DNA of 64,000 nucleotides from Desulfatibacillum aliphaticivorans DSM 15576 (GTDB taxonomy: Bacteria > Desulfobacterota > Desulfobacteria > Desulfobacterales > Desulfatibacillaceae). The translations under genes were made by a program, and so were the position numbers. Below are positions 42,306 through 52,120 of the stretch, in pieces. The notes under the pieces are model-generated. The model had not been told where the DNA came from. It searched no databases and saw nothing but the letters and a program-made list of their open reading frames with translations. Position 1 is the first letter of the stretch; each line of letters begins with the position of its first letter. The stretch covers positions 1-64,000 of the forward strand of contig NZ_AUCT01000020.1 in assembly GCF_000429905.1 (NCBI RefSeq), written 5' to 3'.

Positions 42306-44438
42306 CTATTCCTTTTTCATGCGCGAGTGGGATATGAAAGCCCGGATGTCCTGGATGGGCTGCATGGGCAGGATCTCGTCTTTCCACCTGTCGTAAGGCT
42401 CAAAGTGGATGGGCAGGGGGGCGGGGCCGTTGGCTATGTATCGCCGGGACTTGCAATCAAAATAATACTTCAGGATGACAGGAACGCTGTTTGAAAAGGG
42501 CGCCTGATAATGAATCTGGTCGTCCCATGCCGTGGCTTCAAACCGGCGTTCGCTGATTCCGGCCCGCAAGGAGCCGGGCGCCAGGCCTTTATGCACGCCG
42601 TCTGTAAAGGCGATAAGCACGGCGACAGCCAGGCAGATTTTTGCCAGGGCGTTTTTGTCCAAGTCTTTCAGGCCGGAAGAATCAAGAATAATGCGGATCA
42701 GGCAGATCCAAAGGGGAACGGCCAGCACCGAGGCCATGGCCGCAAAATGGACGGTGCTGAAGGTCCCGTCAGGCTCTCCGAAAAAGCGCTGTCCGCCGGA
42801 GATCATCATAAAAAAGGTTGCGATGAACAAATACAGGGCCAGGCCGAAGAACCTGTGCCGCCGTGCTTTGGTGGGGAGGATTCCCATAAAAACCAGCATG
42901 GCGCCCAGGGCGTTCAGGTAATGAAATACGGAAAGGGTGTGCTCCCGGAACAAGGCCATGAACAGGTGCCTGCCTTCTCCGAGTTTTACGAGGGCGCCTC
43001 CGGAATCCAGCATGGCGAAGGGCTGGTGGATGAAAAACATATACAAGGGAATGCGGAAGACAATGATAAATGCGATGATCACGCCCGCAATGCCGGCCGC
43101 GACGGAGATTTTGTTTTGTACTCGCCCGGGTGAAAAAATCATAACCCCGGCCAGGGCGCACAGGCCGGCCAATCCGAAAAAAGGCTCGTAGAAAAACGAA
43201 AAGGCGTGAACCCCGCCAACCAACAGGGCGAACCTGGGGCCGCCTCCTTTTTCATAAAGCCTGAAAAACAAGAGCGCGCACACAAAGCAGACAAGGCTGC
43301 GTTCCGCGATGGTCCACGCTCCGGGGAAGGGATAGCAGATTCCTATGAGGCTCAGGTTGGTGATGACCATCGCGCAGGCCAGCAAGGCGGAGGAAAACCG
43401 CGCGGCCCCCAGGATTTTGATCAAAAAGGCGTACACCAGATACAAAAACAAGGCCTGGGAGGCGAAGCAGAACCCGGCCATGAGCATGAAAAAACCGCCC
43501 ATGGTCTGGTTAAGGCCCGCAAACCAAAGCCTTGGCAGCATGGTTTCAAAGATGAATCCTTCAAAAGGTATGTAATGCACGTAGGGCTTCATGGTGTCGT
43601 ACACGGCGTCCAGGCCGGGCGCCACGTGAATCCACCAGTGGAAATCCAGCAAAAACAAAGGCGTCGCCATCCCGGCTTCAACATCGACTTCCGTAATCAG
43701 GCTGAGAGCGAAGACTATCAGGCATGCGCGGTTGAAGACTTTTAGCTTCGGGCTTTTGTTTTTCGCTAAAATAAGGCCCAGTACGATCAATCCAAGGTAC
43801 ACGATGACGCCGGCTATAAGGACCGCCCTGGAGCGAACCGGGTAGCTGTTCACCAGCTGATTGGACAGGTTCAGGAAAAACCACAATGCCGTCAAAGGGC
43901 TTAAAAATGCGATCAGAAAGCCCGGCCTGCTGCGGCCCATGGCCCAGTATCCCGCGCCGCACGCCAATAGCCCCGCGGCAAGGCTTAAAGGCCAGAACGA
44001 CGAAACTCGCAAAACCAGGCCCGCCGCCGCAATCTGGCACAGCAGGGTTACAAAGCCTTCGGCCATTTCTTCCAGGCTGTCCGACTCCCTTGTAAATATT
44101 TTCGCCCAAAGCATGCCCATAAACGGGATCGCCAGCACAAAGCCGGGCGCTTCGGCCGGAGAGAAGACGAAGTTCGCCGCGCTCGCCGGAAAGATGAAGC
44201 TGCAAAGCAGCAAAAAGTCCCGCCTCTCGGCGTTCCAATGATCCGAGCCGTCCCAAATCCGCTTTGCGACCCATACACTCGCCGGAACGCAAATCAGCGC
44301 CATTACAATGGATTTTTGCCCGGCGGACGGTTCAACCCCGGCGGCCGCCAAACCAGCCCAATAAGCCGTACACAATCCCAGGCAGGCGAAATTCCCCAGC
44401 CATAGGGCGAAGCGCATATGTTGCCTGGCGTCAGTCAC
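42306..44438 (-). CDS. Polytopic membrane protein, paralogue B
   Basis: Integral membrane protein of 710 residues with about fourteen hydrophobic helices; no family recognised for certain. It is a clear paralogue of the gene just upstream: both share DFHWWIHVAPGLDAVY (about 265-280), VHYIPFEG, PRLWF, FPGAWTIAERS and SGGQRFFGEPDGTFSTVHFA. The conserved Asp/His/Trp cluster in an outer loop and the size resemble GT-C glycosyltransferases, but the catalytic acid is not proven. The start at 44438 overlaps the end of paralogue A by 8 bases. Likely to transfer a sugar or other group from a lipid carrier, by analogy and neighbourhood. Confidence 0.78.
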   Translation of the reverse strand: MTDARQHMRFALWLGNFACLGLCTAYWAGLAAAGVEPSAGQKSIVMALICVPASVWVAKRIWDGSDHWNAERRDFLLLCSFIFPASAANFVFSPAEAPGFVLAIPFMGMLWAKIFTRESDSLEEMAEGFVTLLCQIAAAGLVLRVSSFWPLSLAAGLLACGAGYWAMGRSRPGFLIAFLSPLTALWFFLNLSNQLVNSYPVRSRAVLIAGVIVYLGLIVLGLILAKNKSPKLKVFNRACLIVFALSLITEVDVEAGMATPLFLLDFHWWIHVAPGLDAVYDTMKPYVHYIPFEGFIFETMLPRLWFAGLNQTMGGFFMLMAGFCFASQALFLYLVYAFLIKILGAARFSSALLACAMVITNLSLIGICYPFPGAWTIAERSLVCFVCALLFFRLYEKGGGPRFALLVGGVHAFSFFYEPFFGLAGLCALAGVMIFSPGRVQNKISVAAGIAGVIIAFIIVFRIPLYMFFIHQPFAMLDSGGALVKLGEGRHLFMALFREHTLSVFHYLNALGAMLVFMGILPTKARRHRFFGLALYLFIATFFMMISGGQRFFGEPDGTFSTVHFAAMASVLAVPLWICLIRIILDSSGLKDLDKNALAKICLAVAVLIAFTDGVHKGLAPGSLRAGISERRFEATAWDDQIHYQAPFSNSVPVILKYYFDCKSRRYIANGPAPLPIHFEPYDRWKDEILPMQPIQDIRAFISHSRMKKE

Positions 44439-46575
44439 GGCCGAACTCCTGCTTATGGAAAAATCCCATGGTCCGCGCTATGGGAACTTGAATCTCCGGA
44501 TTGTTTTTCCAGAGGGAATAGGGCTGCAAATGGATCGCCAGGGGCGCCGGGCCGGTCAAAACGGCCTTTCGGTTTTTGTAGGTATAGTAATAAGACAACA
44601 CATCCCCCAGGCCGTAGTCGTAGGGCGCATTGTAATGCTCCTGGGTCTGCCAGGCAGTGGGGTTGAACTCCCGTCCCGTCATTTGGATTTTCAGGGTTCC
44701 CGGGGACTTGCCGTAAAACAGGCCTGTCGTGCAGGCCGCTGCAATAAGAAGGCTGGCCAGGGCCTTGGGCGCCCAGGAGGGCAGGGGGGCTTGGCCCCAT
44801 AAATCCAGGCCGATCCTCACAGTGCAGATGATCAAGGGGATGACAAGCACCGAGGACAGGGCCGCGAAATGCACGGTGGAATAGGTTCCCTCCGGGTCTC
44901 CGAAATAACGCTGCCCGCCGGAAATAAACATAAAAAACGTAATCAAAAATATGTACAAGCCCGGCGTAAAGGCCCGGCTTTTCCACGGCTTAAAAGGCAG
45001 TAAACATAAAAAGGCTGTGAGCGCGGCCAGGGACCATGTGTAATGCAAGGTGGATAGAAGGCGGCTGCGGTAAAAAACGGAAAATATGTTTACCTGGCCG
45101 TTCGGGTCCATGTGCTTCATGCCCGATTGGATCAGGGTGAGCGGTTGAAGGACGAAAAAACTCCATAAGGAAGGCCGGACGATCAGCAATATTACGATCA
45201 AGGCACCGAATCCGCCCGTCAGGATGTATTTTTTTTGCGGTATTCGTTGCGGCGCCAGAATCATCACGCCCAACAGTCCGGCTATGGCGCCCAGGCCCAG
45301 CAGGGTTTCGCACAGGAACGAGAGCATGTGCACGGCTCCCAGGCAAACCGCGGCCCAGGCCTTGACGTTTTCCCCGGCTTCAGAGGCCCGCCAAAAGAAC
45401 AAAAAGGCCAGAACGCAGAGAAAAAAAGCCGGGGCGCGTTCCGCAATGCTCCATCCGCCGGGAAAGGGATAGGACGTCTGCAGCAGCGTCAGGTTGGAAA
45501 CCGCGATCAGGCAGGCTGCGCAAGCGGCCTGAAACGGCTTTAAACGGCCGATCGCATAAAACCCATAGCCCATCAAGGCCGCGCACAATGCTTGGGCCAG
45601 AAGGCTGAATAGGGCGAAGACAAGCCCATACCCGGCCGTGCTTCCGTTCAGGATTTCAAACCACAGCCTGGGCGCCCACGCAGCCCAGGCCACTCCTTCG
45701 ATGGGCGCGTAATGGACGAACGGCTGCATGCTTTTGTACATGGCGTCCAAACCCGGCGCAACATGCACCCACCAGTGGAAATCCCAGTCCGCTAAAGGAA
45801 CGGCTAGCACCGAGCCCAGGTTCAGGTCAAAAAGCAGGCTGGCAACCAACATGGCCATGCACAGGCGGTTGATCCACAGGCCGCCTTGGAACTTCCGCGA
45901 AACCAGGATTCCCGCCATCAACAGGGAGGCGGCCAGGCCCATCCAATATAAGATTTGCGACGGCCCCGGAAATATCGCGGCGATCTGGTCCGATGCGCTT
46001 ACAAACAGCCACAAAGCCATGACCGGACTGACTAACGCCGCCTGCTCAATGGAGTACATTTCGTTACGCCCGGCCTGAGACGCGTGCCAGCCAAGAACCA
46101 GGGCGGTCGCCGCAATAAAGGATAAGGCGTAATAAGGCCCTGTTCTAATGAGCAGGCTTAACGCTGCAATCTGGCAGAAAATTGTGACCGGCAATTCCAG
46201 GTTGGGTTCAGGCTCACCCCCCAGTTTGGGCGCCCACCGAAACAATCCGAACAGGATAAACGGCGTAAGCAAAAGCGGGCTGAGCACGGAGCTTTGCGCC
46301 AGAATCACGCTTAATGCGGCCGCCGGAAACATGGCAGTCACCACCAGAACCCAATGGCGGCGCTGTCTGCTCAGCGTTTCCAAGGCCTTGTAAAACAAGA
46401 GCCCGCCCCAGGAGCAGGCCAAAAAGGCGCCCATGAGAATAAGGATGGATTTCTGGCTGGTGGGCGTTCCGATTGCGGCGTAGGCAAGGGTAAGGCCCTG
46501 GGCCAGGGCCATAGCCAGGCACCAGAAATTTATGAGGCAAAAGGCTTTGGGGAAAATCCGTTTCAGATCATCCAT
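44431..46575 (-). CDS. Polytopic membrane protein, paralogue A
   Basis: Membrane protein of 714 residues, paralogous along its length to the following gene (DFHWWVHVAPGLDAMYKSMQ, VHYAPIEG, PRLWFEILNG, FPGGWSIAERA, SGGQRYFGDPEGTYSTVHFA). Many helices separated by short loops; the last 100 residues form a soluble tail on the outer or inner face (ALTGPAPLAIHLQPYSLWK, matching NGPAPLPIHFEPYDRWK in paralogue B). The conserved elements are the same in both copies, so both are probably active. Its start overlaps the spermidine-synthase-like gene by 8 bases. No Pfam family can be named with confidence; GT-C-like is my best guess. Confidence 0.78.
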   Translation of the reverse strand: MDDLKRIFPKAFCLINFWCLAMALAQGLTLAYAAIGTPTSQKSILILMGAFLACSWGGLLFYKALETLSRQRRHWVLVVTAMFPAAALSVILAQSSVLSPLLLTPFILFGLFRWAPKLGGEPEPNLELPVTIFCQIAALSLLIRTGPYYALSFIAATALVLGWHASQAGRNEMYSIEQAALVSPVMALWLFVSASDQIAAIFPGPSQILYWMGLAASLLMAGILVSRKFQGGLWINRLCMAMLVASLLFDLNLGSVLAVPLADWDFHWWVHVAPGLDAMYKSMQPFVHYAPIEGVAWAAWAPRLWFEILNGSTAGYGLVFALFSLLAQALCAALMGYGFYAIGRLKPFQAACAACLIAVSNLTLLQTSYPFPGGWSIAERAPAFFLCVLAFLFFWRASEAGENVKAWAAVCLGAVHMLSFLCETLLGLGAIAGLLGVMILAPQRIPQKKYILTGGFGALIVILLIVRPSLWSFFVLQPLTLIQSGMKHMDPNGQVNIFSVFYRSRLLSTLHYTWSLAALTAFLCLLPFKPWKSRAFTPGLYIFLITFFMFISGGQRYFGDPEGTYSTVHFAALSSVLVIPLIICTVRIGLDLWGQAPLPSWAPKALASLLIAAACTTGLFYGKSPGTLKIQMTGREFNPTAWQTQEHYNAPYDYGLGDVLSYYYTYKNRKAVLTGPAPLAIHLQPYSLWKNNPEIQVPIARTMGFFHKQEFGRD

Positions 46576-49174
46576 CGGCTGATTTTGCTTCCCTATTCAA
46601 GGCCAGGCCAAAGGCCGCGCCCATCAGGTAGATCAGGCCCGCCAGCAATAGCACACGGGAGAATCCAAAGCTCATGGCCGCCATGATGGCCAGCACTGAT
46701 CCCAGGACCGTAAAAAATCCGTTGACGGCCCAGGCCCAGGCGATCACGGCCGGAGACTTTTCCGCTGCAGCGCGAATCCCCAAGGGAAAGAACAGGCCCA
46801 GAACTGCGCCCGTGGGGCCGATCAAGGCCCAGGCCGCGGCCATGCGCAGGGGCAAAGGCAGTCCCGTCAAAAGGCCGGTTAAGGCGTCCAGGAAAAATGC
46901 GTTGAAGCAACATAGGATTAACACGCCCGCTCCTGCAGTCAACAGGCTTTTCCTGGTCCAGGGGGGAAATCGTTCCGACAGCCAGGCGCCCAACCCGGCG
47001 AAAAAAAGCATTCCGGCCAGGACAACGGTCACGGCGTATGTCGGGCGCCCCAAAAATAGAATGAGCTTTTGCATAAGGCAGATTTCAATGAACATAAATC
47101 CCAGGCCGAGCGCGGCGAAGTAGACAAATGTCCTTGCTTTGGCCTTGAGGGGCGCTCCCCTTCTATTCCAAATCCATACGGGCAGCAGGATGAACAAGGC
47201 CGCCAACAGGCTCACCTGGATGACCGCAGCCGTCAGGATCATGTGCCCGGCGGGAAAGTCCGGCAGGAATTTGGTTTTCATCTCCCCCCTGGCGCCATGG
47301 CCCCACCACGAAGCCACGTTGGAAATTTTGTAGTAATTGAAGAAAAACGGCTTGTCGTCCGTGGGCGGATGCAAATTGAAAGCCGACTCTTTTAAAAGCC
47401 TATTCAACTCCGCGCCGTCCGACATTAAGGCCTGATGGAAAAGCCGCCTGGAGCGCGAAAAAGCATCCAGGGGAAGCTGTTCATCTCCTTTTTTCAGGTA
47501 AGGCGCAAACACCACCCCTGCAAAACCCTCCCTGCGGCCGAACTCGGCCAGAGCCGCGCATTCCTCCGGGGTGAAAGGGCTCTTTTTAATCATGGTGGAG
47601 GCCCAGTTATTGGCCTGGAGAACGGCGACATGCCGCCAGGGCGCTTGTACGCCGGAGCGCTCCAGGGCGGTCCGGGCCGTAACGGCCAGGCGCAGGGTTT
47701 CACGAGGGGGCCCGAACAGGGAGAATATGGGCCGCGAGTAGCAGATCATTCCGTTTTCGGACAGGCGATCCAGCATGTTTTCCACCGCCTCCACCGTATA
47801 CAGGTAGTTTTCGCTCAGGGTGTAAGCTCCGGTGGAAAGGGCGGTAAGCGTATCCACCCCGGTCAGTTGGATGACGTCGTACTCGCCTTGGGATCGATCC
47901 AAAAAAGATCGGCCGTCCTCGTTAATCAATTTTACGCGAGGGTCGGAGAACAAATGCCCTATGTAGCTTGCATATTTTTTCGTAACCATGCGGATCATGG
48001 CCGGGTTGATCTCCACGGCGGTGACCGAGGCGGCGTCATGGAAGAGGGCGGTCATAACATCGATGCCGCCGCCCACGCCGATGACCAGCACCTTCGGCCT
48101 GGTTTTTCCCTGGGTTTTCAAAGCCAGGTACGCCGAGGAAATTTGCGAATCGTCCAGGGAGGGGAATTTTTTCAGGTCGCCGGCGTCCTTGTATAAAAAG
48201 GTCGGCCCGATGCCGTCCTGGGTGACCATGCGCATGGGGACCTCCTGATAGTCCACCACGCCGAACTCCCCCCCGCCAAGCATATGCATGTAATGCTCGG
48301 GCCATATGTCCAACTGGGCGATGGCGCTGTGCAAAATGTCGCGCCGCCCCATGTCCGGGACCGAGCGTTTGTAAACCAGATGCCTGCCTCCGGAAAAAGG
48401 AATTTCCAGGGAGTATACTTTGTTGAGTCGGGGGTCTTCCTGATACGCGATGGTGAGCCTTTGCTTGGAAAGATCCATGGGAATCTCCCAGAACAAACGC
48501 CCTGAGTGAAAGCCCAGAAAGGCCAGCAAACAGAGCATGGTGAGGCCGGCGGCCGCCCATTTTCCCATTCTTTTTTCTGCGGACAGGCACACGGCCGCCA
48601 GCCCGGCGAGCACGGCCGAAGCCATGGCCGCGCCGTTCACGCCCGCCGCGTTCAATAAAAGCGGGGCCGCCGCGGCGCCCAGGGCGGCGCCCAGCATATC
48701 AAACCCGTAGAGCTTGCCCGCCTGCCTGGAATACGCCTGAAAGCAAACGGCGATGACGTATCCTGCAAAGAAAAAAGGGACGGCCAGCAATCCTAGCAGG
48801 GCCAAAAATGTGCAGAAGTTTTTCCAATCGCCCAATAGCTGCATGGCTTCGATGTGCAGGCGGGAGCTTAAGAAATACGAAGCGGGCAGGGCGACGGCGA
48901 ATGCCAGGGCGCTTTGAAACAGGCCCCTGGTCAACACGGAGGCGCTTTGGCTCTGGTTGAATCTTACGGCGGCGACGGCGCCCGAGGCCCCAAAGCCCAG
49001 CAAGGCCACGGACACGACCAGATAAGCATGATGGTGCCACATGATAATGGAAAAAAGGCGGGTGAGGGCGATCTGATAGGCCAGGGCCGAGGCCGAAATA
49101 AAAAATACGCCGGCCAGGACGGGACGGGCTATCCCGGGAGTCTGTTCAGAATGGGAGTCCGATAATGGTTTCAA
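46568..49174 (-). CDS. Membrane-fused spermidine synthase-like protein
   Basis: Protein of 868 residues with membrane helices at both ends (about 20-230 and 630-860) around a soluble domain of the spermine/spermidine synthase superfamily (about 340-500). The methyltransferase-like fold shows VLVIGVGGGIDVMTALFHD, then VTAVEINPAMIRMV and VKLINEDGRSFLD. The Asp that would bind the amine in true polyamine synthases is at GVDTLTALSTGAYTLSENYLY, where Ser/Thr residues are seen, so the substrate may not be a polyamine. Membrane-fused members of this family are frequent in environmental bacteria and remain of unknown function. It is the first gene of the run with the two polytopic paralogues, overlapping the next gene by 8 bases. 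Confidence 0.82.
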   Translation of the reverse strand: MKPLSDSHSEQTPGIARPVLAGVFFISASALAYQIALTRLFSIIMWHHHAYLVVSVALLGFGASGAVAAVRFNQSQSASVLTRGLFQSALAFAVALPASYFLSSRLHIEAMQLLGDWKNFCTFLALLGLLAVPFFFAGYVIAVCFQAYSRQAGKLYGFDMLGAALGAAAAPLLLNAAGVNGAAMASAVLAGLAAVCLSAEKRMGKWAAAGLTMLCLLAFLGFHSGRLFWEIPMDLSKQRLTIAYQEDPRLNKVYSLEIPFSGGRHLVYKRSVPDMGRRDILHSAIAQLDIWPEHYMHMLGGGEFGVVDYQEVPMRMVTQDGIGPTFLYKDAGDLKKFPSLDDSQISSAYLALKTQGKTRPKVLVIGVGGGIDVMTALFHDAASVTAVEINPAMIRMVTKKYASYIGHLFSDPRVKLINEDGRSFLDRSQGEYDVIQLTGVDTLTALSTGAYTLSENYLYTVEAVENMLDRLSENGMICYSRPIFSLFGPPRETLRLAVTARTALERSGVQAPWRHVAVLQANNWASTMIKKSPFTPEECAALAEFGRREGFAGVVFAPYLKKGDEQLPLDAFSRSRRLFHQALMSDGAELNRLLKESAFNLHPPTDDKPFFFNYYKISNVASWWGHGARGEMKTKFLPDFPAGHMILTAAVIQVSLLAALFILLPVWIWNRRGAPLKAKARTFVYFAALGLGFMFIEICLMQKLILFLGRPTYAVTVVLAGMLFFAGLGAWLSERFPPWTRKSLLTAGAGVLILCCFNAFFLDALTGLLTGLPLPLRMAAAWALIGPTGAVLGLFFPLGIRAAAEKSPAVIAWAWAVNGFFTVLGSVLAIMAAMSFGFSRVLLLAGLIYLMGAAFGLALNREAKSADG

Positions 49175-49193
49175 GGCCTAGTAACCATGCGGG

Positions 49194-49235
49194 AAAAAAA
49201 GGAGCGGCGGGCGAGAGCGAAGCGCGCAACGCCCG
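49194..49235 (-). terminator. Terminator of the pheT-merR transcript
   Basis: Immediately after the MerR stop codon the minus strand has CGGGCG (49235-49230), a 16-base loop with its own GC pairing, CGCCCG (49213-49208), then CGCTCC and seven T (49200-49194). It separates the translation operon from the spermidine-synthase-like gene, which starts at 49174. Confidence 0.65.
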
Positions 49236-49595
49236 TCAGTCCAGCATTCGACGGATGGCGAGCAGTTCGTCCCTGATTTCCTCCAGACCCGGGGCGGACT
49301 TTTTGCCTGCCGAAGATTCTTTGACTTCCTTGGCTTGTTTGCCCTCTTGGGCCAGGGCGGCTTTGGCCCCCGGGATAGTGAATTTTTGGGTGTACAATAA
49401 ATCCTTGATGCGCAGGATCAGGTCCAGGTCGGTCCGTTTGTACACCCGGTGCCCTGACAAGGATCTGCCGGGGCGGATTTGCTTGAATTCACTTTCCCAA
49501 AAACGCAATACAGAGGGTTTAAGTCCTGCTATGGAGCTGACTTCTCCAATCCTGAAATACCGCTTATCAGGGTCCAGCACGAATTCTTCACTCAT
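49236..49595 (-). CDS. MerR-family transcriptional regulator
   Basis: Small DNA-binding protein, 119 residues from the ATG at 49595 (GGAGGGGTGTCC upstream; a GTG two codons earlier is possible). The N-terminal winged helix of MerR proteins is clear: YFRIGEVSSIAGLKPSVLRF, followed by WESEFKQIRPGRSLSGHRVY and a dimerisation helix (DLDLILRIKDLLY). There is no metal-binding cysteine set. A MerR gene in this place, after pheT, is common in deltaproteobacteria; its target is not known. It ends the infC-pheT operon. Confidence 0.9.
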   Translation of the reverse strand: MSEEFVLDPDKRYFRIGEVSSIAGLKPSVLRFWESEFKQIRPGRSLSGHRVYKRTDLDLILRIKDLLYTQKFTIPGAKAALAQEGKQAKEVKESSAGKKSAPGLEEIRDELLAIRRMLD

Positions 49596-49648
49596 GGACA
49601 CCCCTCCATGGGAAAAAGCAGGACTGGCTCTCAGGCCTTGGCCGGAAC

Positions 49649-52054
49649 TCAGGCAGCCCCAAAGGCTTCCGTCAATTCCTTGCCAATCCCTTCATGCACC
49701 TCGTTCACTTCCTTGTCTTGCAGGGTCGTGGAGTCGGACCTGTACGTAATGCGGAACGACAGGCTCTTTTTGCCTTCCGGCACGGGCTCGCCTTCATAGA
49801 CGGCCACAACCTCCAGCGCCCTGATCCATTCCTGATCCATTTTGCGGACGTGAGCCAGGACGGCTTCGGCTTCCACCTTCTTGTCCAGGACAATGGTGAT
49901 GTCCCTGTCTGTGGCGGGAAACCTGGGCGGCGCCTGATAGGTCAGTGCATCCGGGACGGCGGCCAAAAGGGCGGCCGCGTTAAACTCGGCGACAAACACG
50001 TCCTGCTTGACTTCAAATCCTTTCAGAACCTCGGGCTTGACCTTGCCGAGCACGCCCACGCGCTGGCCCTGGCAGACGATTTGCGCGCATTGGCCTTTGA
50101 CCAGATAAGGCGCGGAGTCGTCTTCAATTCGGGAATATTCGGCGTTTTCGATATGAAAGTCCGCCATTAAAGCCTCGCAGCAGCCTTTCATCTCGAAAAA
50201 GTCCGTGCGAACCGCCTTGCTTTGCCAGGACGGGGCCGCAGCCGCGCCGGAAAGAACCAGGCACAGGGACTCGATTTCCGTGGGCAGTTCCTGGCCTTTT
50301 TCCGCGATGAAGGTCTTGCCGATTTCAAACAGGGCCAGGTCTTTGTTCTGGTAATTGATGTTTACCGCCACGGAGGCGAAAAGCCCGGGCAGCAAAGACG
50401 TACGCATGACCGCCTGATCCTCGGTCAAAGGATTGAGGATGGGCAGGGTCTGGGTTCTTTTGTCCGATTCCGCCAGCATCAGGCGTTGGGGCGTATCAGC
50501 GCCCACAAAGCTGTAATTGATGGCCTCGCGGAAGCCCCGGCCGCTCAGGGAAGTCCTCAACTTCAGCCCGAAATCCCGGATGGGGTCGGACGGATGGATT
50601 TCCATGGTCGCGGCCGGCCAGGTCGTGGGAATGTTGTCGTATCCGAACAGCCTGGCCACTTCCTCCATCAAATCCTCGGGACGGGACACGTCCACGCGGT
50701 AGACCGGAGCCAGCACCTTCATGGAGTCCTGGTCAATGGGCGTGACTTCCATGTTCACGGATTCCAGGTATTTCACGATCTGGTCGAAAGGAATGTCCGT
50801 GCCCAGAATTTCGTTGGTCCGGGAAGCGGAAAGGGTGATCTCCGTCTTTTCCACAGTGACCGGGTGAGCGTCCACCGCCCCTTTGGCGCAAACGCCTCCG
50901 GCTGTCTGCAGCATAAGCTGGGCGGCCCTTTGGGCGGCGAACAAAACGCCTTCGTGATCCGTGCCGCGTTCGAATCGATGGGAAGCCTCGGTGTGATACC
51001 CAAGTCGTTTGGCGGTCTTTCTGACGCTCATGGGGCTGAAATGGGCGCTTTCGATCAACACGTTGGTTGTGTTGTCGTTGATTTCGGAGTTGAGTCCGCC
51101 CATGACCCCTGCCAAAGCCACGGCCTTTTTGCCGTCGCAGATCATGAGCATGTCGTCTTCCAGCTCATTTTCCTTGCTGTCCAGGGTGGTGAACTTCTCG
51201 CCTTTAGCGGCCAGACGAACCACAATCCTGTTTTCCTCCAGCAGGTCGTAGTCAAAGGCGTGCAAAGGCTGCCCGGTTTCCATCATCACGTAGTTGGTTA
51301 CGTCCACGATGTTGCTGATGGGGCGAATGCCAACGGCCAGCAGGGCCTGGGCCAGCCAGTTGGGGCTGGGGCCGATCTTGATGCCTTTGATCACACGGGC
51401 TGCGTATCGGGGGCAATGATCCGGGTCCAGGATGTCCACGGAGGTGACGTCCTCGACGGCGTCGCCTTCTTCAGGCAGGCTGGCGTCGGGCAGCGTCATT
51501 TCCACGCCGTAGATGGCGGCCAGCTCCCGGGCCACGCCGATCATGGAAAGGCAGTCGGACCGGTTGGGGGTGATCCCCAGTTCAAAAACCGTATCGGAAA
51601 GATTCAGGGCCTCGGCCAGGTTTTGGCCGGGAGTCAGGGAGTCGTCCAGTTCCATAATGCCGCCGGCGTTTGCTCCGACTTCCAGCTCTTTTTCAGAGCA
51701 GAGCATGCCTTCGGAAACCTGTCCCATGAGCTTGCCCTTGGAAATGACCATGCCGTCGGGAAACTCGGCGCCCTGGAGGGCCAGGGGGGCTTTCAGCCCG
51801 GCCCGGGCGTTGGGCGCGCCGCACACGACCTGCAAGGTCTGGCCGCCGGCGTTCACTTGGCAAACCTGCAAGTGGTCGGACTTTTTCACGGGTTCCGCGG
51901 ACAGAATTTCGCCTACCACCACTTTTTGCAGGTGGGCGAACCTGTCATGCACCCCTTCCACCTCCAGCCCGGCCATGGTCAGGGCATGGGCGATTTCCTG
52001 GGGATCCGCATCCACGTTGACGTATTGTTGGAGCCATTTCAGACTGACTAACAT
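49649..52054 (-). CDS. pheT: Phenylalanine-tRNA ligase beta subunit
   Basis: Beta subunit of the alpha2-beta2 phenylalanyl-tRNA synthetase, 801 residues, normal for bacteria. Domains in order: N-terminal MLVSLKWLQQYV, tRNA-binding OB domain (about 40-150; KSDHLQVCQV), B3/B4 editing domain (about 210-380; GRKTAKRLGYHTEASHRFE region), B5 domain (about 405-475), class II-like core, and the C-terminal anticodon-binding FDX-ACB domain (about 708-800; FPATDRDITIVLD). It follows pheS by 66 bases. An ATG with AGGAAAGATT leader sets the start. Confidence 0.97.
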   Translation of the reverse strand: MLVSLKWLQQYVNVDADPQEIAHALTMAGLEVEGVHDRFAHLQKVVVGEILSAEPVKKSDHLQVCQVNAGGQTLQVVCGAPNARAGLKAPLALQGAEFPDGMVISKGKLMGQVSEGMLCSEKELEVGANAGGIMELDDSLTPGQNLAEALNLSDTVFELGITPNRSDCLSMIGVARELAAIYGVEMTLPDASLPEEGDAVEDVTSVDILDPDHCPRYAARVIKGIKIGPSPNWLAQALLAVGIRPISNIVDVTNYVMMETGQPLHAFDYDLLEENRIVVRLAAKGEKFTTLDSKENELEDDMLMICDGKKAVALAGVMGGLNSEINDNTTNVLIESAHFSPMSVRKTAKRLGYHTEASHRFERGTDHEGVLFAAQRAAQLMLQTAGGVCAKGAVDAHPVTVEKTEITLSASRTNEILGTDIPFDQIVKYLESVNMEVTPIDQDSMKVLAPVYRVDVSRPEDLMEEVARLFGYDNIPTTWPAATMEIHPSDPIRDFGLKLRTSLSGRGFREAINYSFVGADTPQRLMLAESDKRTQTLPILNPLTEDQAVMRTSLLPGLFASVAVNINYQNKDLALFEIGKTFIAEKGQELPTEIESLCLVLSGAAAAPSWQSKAVRTDFFEMKGCCEALMADFHIENAEYSRIEDDSAPYLVKGQCAQIVCQGQRVGVLGKVKPEVLKGFEVKQDVFVAEFNAAALLAAVPDALTYQAPPRFPATDRDITIVLDKKVEAEAVLAHVRKMDQEWIRALEVVAVYEGEPVPEGKKSLSFRITYRSDSTTLQDKEVNEVHEGIGKELTEAFGAA

Positions 52055-52120
52055 AATCTTTCCTAATCCGTTTGGGAAATTTCAAAAAATTAATCTGACG
52101 AAGACGATTTCGGCTTGGAA

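Noticed and set aside
50222..52051. 609-codon open frame on the plus strand
   Set aside because: Lies wholly antisense to pheT; Gly/His-rich composition is the mirror of the real gene's codon bias, with no ribosome binding site or family resemblance.
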